Of a stretch of 27,571 nucleotides of DNA, positions 16,257 to 24,483 are shown in pieces. Source of the DNA: an uncultured Eubacterium sp. (GTDB lineage: Bacteria > Bacillota > Clostridia > Lachnospirales > CAG-274); the NCBI GenBank assembly GCA_900545305.1, contig UQYD01000024.1:1-27571 (forward strand). The letters are read 5' to 3'. The first letter of the stretch is position 1. Every line of letters begins with the position of its first letter. The translations under genes were made by a program, and so were the position numbers. The notes below the pieces were generated by a model. It searched no databases, had not been told where the DNA came from, and worked only from the letters and a program-made list of their open reading frames with translations.

Positions 16257-16838
16257 TTAAATCAGTATAGGTTGTATTTGCTCATATTCCAAAGCTTTTT
16301 TCAAAGTATCCTCTATCTTTTCAAAATCAGAAATCATAGACAGAGGTTTTTTAGATGGATTATCCTGTCCAAAAGGCACAAAGAAAATATTTTTTCTTAC
16401 CATCAGCCCACCTATGTTTTTTAAATTTATACCAAGAGCATCATTGGTGGCAAGGCAAAGCACTAGAGGTTTGTTATTTCTTAAATGTGCCTTACAAGCC
16501 ATTGTAACTGGACCGTCTGTGATACCATTATTTAATTTTGCCATCGTATTACCTGTGCAAGGGGCAACCAACATAATATCTAAGAAATTTTGTGGTCCAA
16601 TAGGTTCAGCTGAAAAAACAGAGTCAATAATTTTATTTCCTGTAATATCTTCAAGTCTTTTTCTAAATTCAAGAGCCTTTCCAAATCTTGTATCTGTAGT
16701 ATAGGAAATTTTACTCATTACTGGATATATATTAACCCCTATTTTTTTTAATCTTTCAATAGCTTCAAAGGATTTTTTATAAGTGCAAAAAGAGCCACAC
16801 ATACATAAGCCTAAATTAATTCCTTTTAATTCCACCAT
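16257..16838 (-). CDS. dpaB: Dipicolinate synthase subunit B
   Basis: A 193-residue flavoprotein-like subunit (SpoVFB). With DpaA it makes dipicolinic acid from dihydroxy-tetrahydrodipicolinate in the mother cell; the product fills the spore core as its Ca2+ salt. Family features are the opening GINLGLCMCGSFCTYKKSF, the mid-protein MLVAPCTGNTMAKLNNGITD and PLVLCLATNDALG. Length is normal. A full-length ribosome site GGAGGTGAT lies only 4 bases before the ATG at 16838; a GTG one codon later is also possible. It follows dpaA by 27 bases. Confidence 0.93.
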   Translation of the reverse strand: MVELKGINLGLCMCGSFCTYKKSFEAIERLKKIGVNIYPVMSKISYTTDTRFGKALEFRKRLEDITGNKIIDSVFSAEPIGPQNFLDIMLVAPCTGNTMAKLNNGITDGPVTMACKAHLRNNKPLVLCLATNDALGINLKNIGGLMVRKNIFFVPFGQDNPSKKPLSMISDFEKIEDTLKKALEYEQIQPILI

Positions 16839-16865
16839 ATCACCTCCCCTGTATATTATGAGGTC

Positions 16866-17744
16866 TTATCTATTTTTGTGATATGGCATATCTATTTCTG
16901 CTACGATTGTTTCAACAGCCTCTTTTAAAATTTCTGCTGCCGTAACAGGAGCAATTCTTCCCGGCAATCCAGGACAATACAAAGCTCTTAAGCCAATGTT
17001 CCTTGCATAGTTATAATCCACCCCTCCTGGAGCTTGAGCTATATCAATTATTGTTGCATTTTTAGAAACACAGTTTAAAACTTTTTTATTTAGAACAAGA
17101 GCTGGTATAGTATTAAATATAAAATCATATTTGCCAATTACCTTTTCTATATCATCAAATTTAATTGGATTGTAATTATAGGCTGATATATAGGCTAAAT
17201 CCAGCTGTTTTCTGTAAGAAACACTTACATTAGCTCCCAAACCTTTTAATGTATGAGCAAGTATCTTGCCACATCGTCCATAGCCAAGAATTAAATTATC
17301 ACTACCAAAAAGTGTTTTTTCGCTTTCTTCCATAGCAGTCATAATTGCACCTTCTGCTGTAGGCACTGCATTTTTTACAGCAACAGTTTCTATTTCAAAA
17401 AAATCATATACTTTAATATTCGAACTTTTAACCTTATTTTTGAACTCCTCATCAAGTACACCGGCAATAAAGCACCCTATTTTCTTACTTTTCATTTTTA
17501 ATAAAAGCTCTGAAATTGATATTTTATCTTCACAAAACAAATTTATGTATTTTTTGTCCTTAGTATAAGGTATTGGACCTATTAACAAATCTGTATTATC
17601 TAACATTTCATCAAGTGAAGCGCTATTATTTTCAATATGTATATTACCGAAAGTTTTGACATTAAGTTCCTCTGACTTAAAAAGATTTTTTAATATTTTA
17701 TATCTGTAATCCCCACCTAAAATACCTATATTAATTTTCTGCAA
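16866..17744 (-). CDS. dpaA: Dipicolinate synthase subunit A
   Basis: A 292-residue NAD(P)-binding subunit (SpoVFA) of spore dipicolinate synthase. The N-terminal part opens KINIGILGGDYRYK. The Rossmann nucleotide site is LILGYGRCGKILAHTLKGLG at about residues 150-170. The C-terminal part includes IDIAQAPGGVDY and YCPGLPGRIAPVTAAEILKE, both hallmarks of the family. The frame is open from a GTG at 17753, but that codon is part of the ribosome site itself. TTG at 17744, 8 bases after AGAGG, is the likely start. Presence of dpaAB marks an endospore former. Confidence 0.94.
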   Translation of the reverse strand: MQKINIGILGGDYRYKILKNLFKSEELNVKTFGNIHIENNSASLDEMLDNTDLLIGPIPYTKDKKYINLFCEDKISISELLLKMKSKKIGCFIAGVLDEEFKNKVKSSNIKVYDFFEIETVAVKNAVPTAEGAIMTAMEESEKTLFGSDNLILGYGRCGKILAHTLKGLGANVSVSYRKQLDLAYISAYNYNPIKFDDIEKVIGKYDFIFNTIPALVLNKKVLNCVSKNATIIDIAQAPGGVDYNYARNIGLRALYCPGLPGRIAPVTAAEILKEAVETIVAEIDMPYHKNR

Positions 17745-17763
17745 TATAATCACCTCTTACATA

Positions 17764-17794
17764 ATTAATATGTAAAAGCACTGTCATAAATTAC
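17764..17794 (-). promoter_or_regulatory. Candidate mother-cell sigma-E-like promoter of dpaA
   Basis: On the minus strand GTAATTT (17788-17794), 15 bases and CATATTAAT (17764-17772) resemble the sigma-E pattern (-10 CATA..AT). The match is loose, and it overlaps the end of the upstream gene. Confidence 0.25.
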
Positions 17795-18603
17795 ATATAC
17801 TTAATTTCATAGCCCCCATTTTTCAGGAATGAAATCTTAACTTTGTCCCCTTCTTTATATGTACTGTTCTCAATTTTGAAAAATCTGGTAGCTCCATTTA
17901 ATTGAACATCTATCCCCTTTGAATTAGCTTTTACAACAGTCAAATCATCAATAACCGGACAATCATTTTCAATAGATTTAATAGCAGCAATTTCCTTTTC
18001 TCTTGTAATAACATTAATTTGGCAATCATAATAAGCTGAAAAATCTATTCCATCTGTTTTTAATAATCCTTTATCAGTAAGTATAAAGTCATCGCCTAAT
18101 TTTGAGCATTGCTCTTTTGTGGCATAAACTATCACACTTTGATTTGCAACTTTTAAATTTGCTATTTTGGCTGATTTTTCAAAAGCTTCCACCCACATTG
18201 CGTAGGAAATAGGTTTATCCTTATCCTCCTCATTATATTTCAGTTTTAATTTTTCTGAATTTGTAATTTTGTTAATAAGGAATTGAGCTTGTCTTAATGA
18301 AAGGTATCCCTCTGGGTCAAAATGTTCTTCATCAACACCACTTATATAACCACAGGTAAAGGCACTATTTATGTATTTATCATACCATTTATTCATATCG
18401 GTATCTTTAAACACTATTTTTCTTTCCAACAAGTCAATTTCCTCTGGACTATATTTAGACAAAGCTATCATTTTACATACTTCAGCCCTTGTTACAGGCA
18501 TACTTTCACCATATTTACCTACTGTAGCTGTATTGGAATTGCTATCACTCTCCGAACACCCACATAACAAAACAATTAATAATAAAAATAAAAATCTTCG
18601 CAT
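17791..18603 (-). CDS. Lipoprotein with S-layer homology domains
   Basis: A 270-residue precursor. MRRFLFLLLIVLLCGC is a lipoprotein signal with lipobox LLCGC, so the mature protein would be membrane-anchored outside the cytoplasm. Residues about 35-115 resemble two SLH repeats: VTRAEVCKMIALSKYS, FKDTD and WYDKYINSAFTCGYISGV, then FDPEGYLSLRQAQFLINKI. A third weaker stretch follows (SYAMWVEAFEKSAKI). The C-terminal ~100 residues look beta-rich and are not assigned. SLH domains usually bind cell-wall glycans. GAGGAGG precedes the ATG. It lies 46 bases before dpaA on the same strand, so a role in the spore envelope or forespore engulfment space is possible but only inferred. Confidence 0.75.
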   Translation of the reverse strand: MRRFLFLLLIVLLCGCSESDSNSNTATVGKYGESMPVTRAEVCKMIALSKYSPEEIDLLERKIVFKDTDMNKWYDKYINSAFTCGYISGVDEEHFDPEGYLSLRQAQFLINKITNSEKLKLKYNEEDKDKPISYAMWVEAFEKSAKIANLKVANQSVIVYATKEQCSKLGDDFILTDKGLLKTDGIDFSAYYDCQINVITREKEIAAIKSIENDCPVIDDLTVVKANSKGIDVQLNGATRFFKIENSTYKEGDKVKISFLKNGGYEIKYM

Positions 18604-18625
18604 AAACGTACAACCTCCTCAATAC

Positions 18626-18655
18626 ATTATATGCAAAGATTTCTAATAAATTACC
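18626..18655 (-). promoter_or_regulatory. Candidate sporulation promoter of the SLH lipoprotein gene
   Basis: On the minus strand GGTAATTT (18648-18655), 14 bases and CATATAAT (18626-18633). The -10 matches the sigma-E consensus CATACAAT at 7 of 8 positions with correct spacing; the -35 is weaker. TATAAT within it could also serve SigA. Confidence 0.35.
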
Positions 18656-18664
18656 TATTAAATT

Positions 18665-20068
18665 TTACACTTTATTGATAACAAAAACCTTATTATTACC
18701 AAATTCTAAATAAAGTTTATTAAATCGACTAAAAATATCTTTTAACGTTATATTAACTGTATTGTAATTAACATTTTCATAATCACATCTGTACTCTGAA
18801 AAAACTGTCTTAGGCAATGTATAAAAACTATAATCATACAAATCCCCCATTAGTTTGTACTTATGACAAATAATATGGCTTAATTTTGCTAAAGACATAT
18901 TTTTATTGAACTTATCCAACAAACTTTCAGATGGATTATCATTATCATACATCTTCAATGTTATAGTTTCATTTTTTTCTACGGTTTTATTTCTCAATCT
19001 ATGATATTTTTCTACCTTATTATTAAGAACAATATCAAAAACATCATCAATATTCAAATCGTCCAACTGATTTTTTTCCAAAGAGTGTTTTTCATAATAC
19101 TCTCTGCCTAATTTTGATAGGGAGTAACTTGTACAAGGCGAATACATAATATCTTCATAGTCCTCTAAATATATTTCGCCATAATCCTCAGCCAAAGAAT
19201 CTATAAACATAAATTCATTTACCATATCAAAAGGCATACCATAGTAAGGATTTATAAGTTTGAAATAATAGCCATAAGGCGTAAGGAAGTATTTGTCAAA
19301 CAAAATACCCATTTCAAGTAAAAACATACTGAATTCATCATCAGTATAATTTTTACCATTTTCAAGCTCCATTAAAAATCTCATAACCTTATCTACTTCC
19401 GTAAATTCTGTTATCCATTTTTTAATGTGTTCTTTCTTTCCTACATTATTTACTATAATTTTATTTTTAGTTAATTCATAAGCACCATCTAACATAAAAT
19501 CCAGTAATTTTCTATTATCCATTTTCAATACGTCATTGGCATTATCTGTGGTCTGAAATGTAGTAACTCCTATGGAAGGTATAGTAGTAACCAATTTCAT
19601 TTCCATAGCCAATTCTAACAAATAGAATACATAACTATCTTCTGTATTTGAGAGCAATTCATTTAATTCAATCTTACTTATATTAACAAGTTTGCCTATA
19701 GTGTCAAATTGAATACTATTTTTGCCCAAACTTAATATATTTTTAAAATCGTATGTTATAGGGTGACTTTCTAAAGAATAATCTATTTTTTTATAATTTA
19801 AAATTTTTTCATTTTTATAGTCAGAATTTTTTATTCTGTATGCTACACTATTAGGGTTTAAATATTCCACTATTTGAGCCGGTGTAATTGTAGTATTCCC
19901 TACAACTGCTGAATAGTACCATTTTTTAAAAAGGCTATCACAACACCTTGCATATATATTTTTATTTAAGAAATTTTCATTCTGATATATTTCAAAAAAA
20001 GTAGAATAAAACTTATTTAATAAAGATATGACTTTATCTTCACTTAACCCCTTATATTCATCTGTCAC
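18665..20068 (-). CDS. Unrecognised 467-residue protein, possible divergent PRiA4b-ORF3-like C-terminus
   Basis: I do not recognise the whole protein. It has no signal peptide or membrane helix and is rich in Asn, Lys, Tyr and Leu, so probably cytoplasmic. The last ~100 residues loosely follow the pattern of the plasmid pRiA4b ORF-3 domain: a beta strand (ETITLKMYD), a helix like TLxxLHxxI (MSLAKLSHIICHKYKL), then NITLKDIFSRFNKLYLEFGN, where relatives have xYxYDFGD. This is a weak, by-eye resemblance. The start is GTG at 20068 with GAGGAGG 7 bases upstream. It lies 61 bases before the SLH lipoprotein gene, with no visible terminator between them, so all four genes to dpaB could be co-transcribed. 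It has its own SigA-like promoter. Confidence 0.7.
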   Translation of the reverse strand: MTDEYKGLSEDKVISLLNKFYSTFFEIYQNENFLNKNIYARCCDSLFKKWYYSAVVGNTTITPAQIVEYLNPNSVAYRIKNSDYKNEKILNYKKIDYSLESHPITYDFKNILSLGKNSIQFDTIGKLVNISKIELNELLSNTEDSYVFYLLELAMEMKLVTTIPSIGVTTFQTTDNANDVLKMDNRKLLDFMLDGAYELTKNKIIVNNVGKKEHIKKWITEFTEVDKVMRFLMELENGKNYTDDEFSMFLLEMGILFDKYFLTPYGYYFKLINPYYGMPFDMVNEFMFIDSLAEDYGEIYLEDYEDIMYSPCTSYSLSKLGREYYEKHSLEKNQLDDLNIDDVFDIVLNNKVEKYHRLRNKTVEKNETITLKMYDNDNPSESLLDKFNKNMSLAKLSHIICHKYKLMGDLYDYSFYTLPKTVFSEYRCDYENVNYNTVNITLKDIFSRFNKLYLEFGNNKVFVINKV

Positions 20069-20104
20069 ATCTCAACCTCCTCTACAATAAAGTAAGCTAG
20101 TCAT

Positions 20105-20132
20105 AGTATATCACATGAACCCTATTTTTCAA
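20105..20132 (-). promoter_or_regulatory. Promoter of the 467-residue protein gene
   Basis: On the minus strand TTGAAA (20127-20132), 16 bases and extended -10 TGATATACT (core 20105-20110) lie about 37 bases before the GTG start. Confidence 0.55.
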
Positions 20133-20455
20133 AGAAGTATTTTATATATTTTTATAACATTTATAGCTCAACAATTATATGTTTACCTAATTTTTAATTT
20201 TTAATATTAGAAAAATACTGATTTATTTTTACCGTAACTAAGTATTTCATAAAAAGACTCAAAGCATTATTAAATACAATCATTTTTCAATTTTTATGCT
20301 TAAAAAGTCTATAATCACTATATTTCATAAGTGGTTACTATGATTTAATTTTTCCAATAAAACCTACAAAAAAACATCTATTTTATTCTTTATACCGAAA
20401 AATTGCACCTTTTTAGTTAATTTTTTAAAAAATTTTAAAAAAAGAAAAATTTATG
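20133..20455. other. AT-rich intergenic region upstream of nifJ
   Basis: About 320 very AT-rich bases between two divergent promoters. I see no convincing gene, RNA or repeat. Long A/T tracts just before the nifJ promoter (20415-20450) could act as an UP-type element. Confidence 0.5.
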
Positions 20456-20484
20456 TTTACTAATGAGAGAAATGTTGTTATAAT
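20456..20484 (+). promoter_or_regulatory. Promoter of nifJ
   Basis: TTTACT (20456-20461), 17 bases and consensus TATAAT (20479-20484), preceded by long A/T tracts. Transcription should start near 20491, giving a leader of about 80 bases. Confidence 0.7.
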
Positions 20485-20500
20485 ATAACCATAGAATATT

Positions 20501-20541
20501 TTGCTTATAGCAATTTATCTGTAGAGGGGCAACACCCTCTG
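20501..20541 (+). promoter_or_regulatory. Leader inverted repeats of nifJ
   Basis: The untranslated leader holds TTGCT-tat-AGCAA (20501-20513) and a hairpin AGAGGG-gcaaca-CCCTCT (20523-20540). They may stabilise the message or bind a regulator; neither matches a riboswitch known to me. The ribosome site AAGGAGG follows. Confidence 0.45.
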
Positions 20542-20573
20542 ACTCTAATGCATTTGACAAGGAGGATTATGAA

Positions 20574-23500
20574 ATGTCAAAAGTTATGAAAACTATGGAT
20601 GGTAATCAGGCTGCTGCTGAAGTATCTTATGCCTTTACTGAAGTTGCAGGTATTTACCCTATTACTCCATCCTCTCCAATGGCTGAACATGTAGATGAAT
20701 GGGCAGCTAGAGGTAAGAAGAACATCTTTGGTCAGACAGTTGATGTTGTAGAAATGCAGTCTGAAGCCGGTGCAGCTGGTACTGTTCACGGTTCTTTAGC
20801 TACTGGTGCATTAACAACTACATACACTGCATCACAGGGTTTACTTCTTATGATTCCTAATATGTACAAGATTGCTGGTGAGCTTCTTCCATGCGTTATG
20901 CATGTTAGTGCTCGTTGTGTAGCTAGCCACGCTCTTAACATCTTCGGTGACCATTCCGATGTTATGGCATGTCGTCAGACAGGTTTCGCTATGTTAGCAT
21001 CATCTTCTGTACAGGAAGTTATGGATTTAGGTGCTGTTGCACACCTTTCAGCTATCAAGGGTAAGGTTCCATTCCTTCACTTCTTCGATGGTTTCCGTAC
21101 TTCTCACGAAATTCAGAAAATCGAAGTTCTTGACTATGCAGATTTAGCTAAGCTCGTTGATATGGATGCAGTTAAGGAATTTAAGGCTCACGCTCTTAAT
21201 CCAGAACATCCTGTAACTAGAGGTACTGCTCAGAACCCAGATATCTTCTTCCAGGCTCGTGAAGCTTGTAACCCATATTACAATGCTGTTCCTGGTATCG
21301 TTGAAGAATACATGGGCGAAATCAGCAAGCTTACTGGCAGAGATTATAAGTTGTTCAACTACTACGGTGCTCCAGACGCTGAAGAAATCATCGTAGCTAT
21401 GGGTTCTATTTGCGAATGTATCGCTGAAACTATTGACTATCTTGTTGCTCAGGGCAAGAAGGTTGGTTTATTAAACGTTCACCTTTACAGACCATTCGCA
21501 ACTGAAAAGTTCTTAGAAGCAATCCCAGCTTCTGTAAAGAAGATTGCTGTTCTTGATAGAACTAAGGAACCTGGTTCTCTTGGTGAACCTTTATACCTTG
21601 ATGTATGTTCTGCATTCTACGGTTCAGACAGAAAGCCTGTTATCGTTGGTGGTAGATTTGGTCTTGGTTCAAAGGATACTACTCCAGCTGATATCTTAGG
21701 TGTATATGCTAACCTTGAAAAGGATACTCCTAAGGACCACTTCACAATTGCTATTAATGATGATGTTACTGGTCTTTCTCTTGAAAAGGGTCCTACAATC
21801 GACGTTACTCCTGAAGGCACAACAAGCTGCTTATTCTGGGGTCTTGGTTCTGATGGTACTGTTGGTGCTAACAAGAACTCTATCAAGATTATCGGTGACC
21901 ATACAGATATGTATGCTCAGGCTTACTTCGCTTATGACTCTAAGAAGTCTGGTGGTATCACAAATTCTCACTTAAGATTTGGTAAGAGCCCTATCCGTTC
22001 ACCATATCTTATCAACACAGCTGACTTCGTTGCTTGTCATCAGCAGGCATACCTTAATAAGTATGATATGACATCTAACTTAAAGGATGGCGGTAGCTTC
22101 TTACTTAACACAGTTTGGTCTGATGAAGAATTAGATAAGCATCTTCCAGCTAACGTTAAGAGAGATTTAGCTAACAAGAACATCAACTTCTACACAATCA
22201 ACGCTGTTAAGATTGGTAAGGAACTTGGTTTAGGTAGCAAGTTCAACATGGTTCTTCAGTCTGCATTCTTCATGATTACAGAAATCATTCCTAAGGATGA
22301 CGCTATTAAGTACATGAAGGAATTCATCGTTAAGTCTTACGGCAAGAAGGGTGAAAAGATTGTAAACATGAACTACAACGCTGTTGATGCTGGTTCTACT
22401 GGTTTCCACAAGGTTGAAATCCCTGCATCTTGGAAGGATGCTCAGGACGAAGCTGCTGTTGTAGATTCTAACAGACCAGAATTCGTTAAGAACATCGTTG
22501 ACGTTATGAACGCTCAGAAGGGTGATACTCTTCCTGTTTCTGCATTCAAGAACATCGAAGATGGTACTTTCGAAAACGGTACTGCTGCTTACGAAAAGCG
22601 TGGTATTGCTATTAACGTTCCTACTTGGGAACCTACAACTTGTCTTCAGTGTAACCAGTGTGCATTTGTATGTCCACACGCTTGTATTAGACCATTCTTA
22701 TTAACTGAAGAAGAAGCTAACAACGCTCCTGCAACAGTTAAGATGGCTGACGGTAAGGGTAAGGAAGCTGGTTACAAGTATGTAATGCAGGTTTCTGTTA
22801 TGGACTGTACTGGTTGTGGTAACTGTGTAGCATCTTGTCCAATGGCTGCTAAGGAAAATGCGCCAATCAAGATGATTGCATTCGATGACGAAGCTGCTAA
22901 GCAGGCTGAAGCTTGGGATTACACTATTGCCCTTCCTTCTAAGGCTAACCCAGAAGATAAGTTCACTGTTAAGGGTTCTCAGTTCGAACAGCCTTTACTT
23001 GAATTCTCAGGTTCTTGTGGTGGTTGTGCTGAAACTGCTTATGCTAGACTTATTACTCAGTTATTCGGTGATAGAATGTACATTGCAAACGCAACAGGTT
23101 GTTCTTCAATCTGGGGTGGTTCTGCTCCTACAACTCCTTACACTACTAACTCTGAAGGTCATGGTCCAGCTTGGTGTAACTCACTCTTCGAAGATAACGC
23201 TGAATTTGGTTTAGGTATGTTCAAGGGTGTTCAGCACCAGAGAGAAATCTTAAAGGGTCATGTTGAAGCAATCGCTGAATCAGACCACGCTGAAGCTGCT
23301 GCTGCTGCAAAGGCTTGGTTAGATACTTTCAACGACGGTGAAGCTTCTAAGGCAACTTCTGCTGCATTATTAGCTGCTGTTCAGGGTGCTGGTTGCGAAC
23401 ATTGTCAGTATGTTGTAGACCACAAGGATATGTTAGTTAAGAAGAGCCAGTGGATCTTCGGTGGTGACGGTTGGTCTTACGATATCGGTTTCGGTGGTGT

Positions 23501-24071
23501 TGACCACGTATTAGCATCTGACAACGATGTAAACGTTTTCGTATTCGATACAGAAGTTTACTCTAACACTGGTGGACAGGCTTCTAAGGCTACTCCAGCT
23601 GCTGCAATCGCTAAGTTCGCTGCTGCAGGTAAGAGAGTTCGTAAGAAGGACCTCGGTATGATTGCTAAGAGCTACGGTTATGTATACGTTGCTCAGGTTT
23701 GTATGGGTGCTGATAAGGCACAGTTAATTAAGGCTCTTAAGGAAGCTGAAGCTTACAATGGTCCTTCATTAATTATGGCTTACTCTCCATGTATCAACCA
23801 CGGTTTCAGAGGTAACTTCCATACTGAAGCTCAGAAGGCTGTAGATTGTGGTTACTGGCAGTTATACAGATATAACCCAACAGACGAAAAGTTCACATTA
23901 GATTCTAAGGAAGCTAAGACAGACTTCAAGGAATTCATCTCTGCTGAAGTACGTTACTCTTCATTAAAGAGAGCATTCCCAGACATCGCTGAAGAGTTAT
24001 TCGACAAGTGTGCTGCTGATGCTAAGAGAAGATACGAAGGTTACAAGAAACTCGCTGAAGAATGCAAGTAA
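20574..24071 (+). CDS. nifJ: Pyruvate:ferredoxin (flavodoxin) oxidoreductase
   Basis: A 1165-residue single-chain enzyme that oxidises pyruvate with CoA to acetyl-CoA and CO2 and reduces ferredoxin. It is the key step of anaerobic energy metabolism. Domains in order: pyruvate-binding domain I (EVAGIYPITPSSPMAEHVDEW, from about residue 25); domain II and the gamma-type domain to about 630; two [4Fe-4S] sites CLQCNQCAFVCPHAC (about 689) and CTGCGNCVASCPMA (about 745); proximal cluster CGGCAETAY (about 815); TPP site GDGWSYDIGFGGVDH (about 964) with NTGGQASKATP; and a final cluster Cys in SPCINHGF (about 1072). Codons are strongly biased (AAG, GGT, GAA), unlike most neighbours, as expected for one of the most abundant proteins. 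AAGGAGG precedes the ATG. Confidence 0.97.
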   Translation: MSKVMKTMDGNQAAAEVSYAFTEVAGIYPITPSSPMAEHVDEWAARGKKNIFGQTVDVVEMQSEAGAAGTVHGSLATGALTTTYTASQGLLLMIPNMYKIAGELLPCVMHVSARCVASHALNIFGDHSDVMACRQTGFAMLASSSVQEVMDLGAVAHLSAIKGKVPFLHFFDGFRTSHEIQKIEVLDYADLAKLVDMDAVKEFKAHALNPEHPVTRGTAQNPDIFFQAREACNPYYNAVPGIVEEYMGEISKLTGRDYKLFNYYGAPDAEEIIVAMGSICECIAETIDYLVAQGKKVGLLNVHLYRPFATEKFLEAIPASVKKIAVLDRTKEPGSLGEPLYLDVCSAFYGSDRKPVIVGGRFGLGSKDTTPADILGVYANLEKDTPKDHFTIAINDDVTGLSLEKGPTIDVTPEGTTSCLFWGLGSDGTVGANKNSIKIIGDHTDMYAQAYFAYDSKKSGGITNSHLRFGKSPIRSPYLINTADFVACHQQAYLNKYDMTSNLKDGGSFLLNTVWSDEELDKHLPANVKRDLANKNINFYTINAVKIGKELGLGSKFNMVLQSAFFMITEIIPKDDAIKYMKEFIVKSYGKKGEKIVNMNYNAVDAGSTGFHKVEIPASWKDAQDEAAVVDSNRPEFVKNIVDVMNAQKGDTLPVSAFKNIEDGTFENGTAAYEKRGIAINVPTWEPTTCLQCNQCAFVCPHACIRPFLLTEEEANNAPATVKMADGKGKEAGYKYVMQVSVMDCTGCGNCVASCPMAAKENAPIKMIAFDDEAAKQAEAWDYTIALPSKANPEDKFTVKGSQFEQPLLEFSGSCGGCAETAYARLITQLFGDRMYIANATGCSSIWGGSAPTTPYTTNSEGHGPAWCNSLFEDNAEFGLGMFKGVQHQREILKGHVEAIAESDHAEAAAAAKAWLDTFNDGEASKATSAALLAAVQGAGCEHCQYVVDHKDMLVKKSQWIFGGDGWSYDIGFGGVDHVLASDNDVNVFVFDTEVYSNTGGQASKATPAAAIAKFAAAGKRVRKKDLGMIAKSYGYVYVAQVCMGADKAQLIKALKEAEAYNGPSLIMAYSPCINHGFRGNFHTEAQKAVDCGYWQLYRYNPTDEKFTLDSKEAKTDFKEFISAEVRYSSLKRAFPDIAEELFDKCAADAKRRYEGYKKLAEECK

Positions 24072-24110
24072 TCTTTGATTAGATTTTAGTTTAATTATAA
24101 ATTATTATGA

Positions 24111-24143
24111 GAGAGGACAAGTTCTCTTGCCCTCTCCTCTTTA
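24111..24143 (+). terminator. Hairpin downstream of nifJ
   Basis: GAGAGGACAAG (24111-24121) and CTTGCCCTCTC (24126-24136) pair over 11 positions with one mismatch and a TTCT loop. The following T run (CTCTTT) is short, so it may protect the 3' end rather than end transcription fully. Confidence 0.6.
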
Positions 24144-24384
24144 AAAATATAGATTGATATAAAGTATGGTCGTTATATACTTTATTTAGCTCTATAATAT
24201 ATATTTCATATTACTAAGATAATGATTTTATACTTTAAGAATTTTTAATCGTGTAAATAAAAATTCGTGTTTTAAAAAATCAACTACCTAATTATCTAAT
24301 TTATAATTTTGTCTTTATTTATAATTATCTTATTATTAGAATTTATAGTATAAATACTTAATTTGTTGTATTATGAATAAAATG
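24144..24384. other. AT-rich intergenic region with inverted repeats
   Basis: No gene is seen. Two perfect 9-bp inverted repeats lie here: ATAAAGTAT/ATACTTTAT (24159-24185) and GAATTTTTA/TAAAAATTC (24239-24266). A weak promoter-like pair TTGTCT (24309-24314) and TATTAT (24331-24336, 16-base spacer) points at the next terminator, so a short RNA of about 85 bases is possible but unproven. Confidence 0.4.
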
Positions 24385-24427
24385 AAACAACCAGAAACTT
24401 GATCATTTAAGCTTCTGGTTGTTTTTT
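24385..24427 (+). terminator. Strong intrinsic terminator
   Basis: AAACAACCAGAA and TTCTGGTTGTTT (arms within 24385-24396 and 24413-24424) form a long stem extended by CTT/AAG, followed by TTTTTT. It lies about 310 bases past nifJ, so it backs up the first hairpin or ends a separate short RNA. Confidence 0.8.
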
Positions 24428-24483
24428 GTTTATTCAGAATAAATTACGACCTTGTTTTATAGGTTAGATTACAAACTATCAAA

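Noticed and set aside
20501..20513. Rex-binding site TTGCTTATAGCAA in the nifJ leader
   Set aside because: Arms and spacing do not fit the Rex consensus (TTGTxAA....TTxACAA), so I list it only as an inverted repeat.
22230..22679. 149-codon minus-strand frame inside nifJ
   Set aside because: A shadow produced by the strong codon bias of nifJ, without ribosome site or recognisable features.
20574..24071. Horizontal transfer of nifJ because of deviant codon use
   Set aside because: The bias is the direction expected of high expression in low-GC Firmicutes, and the gene is a core clostridial one.
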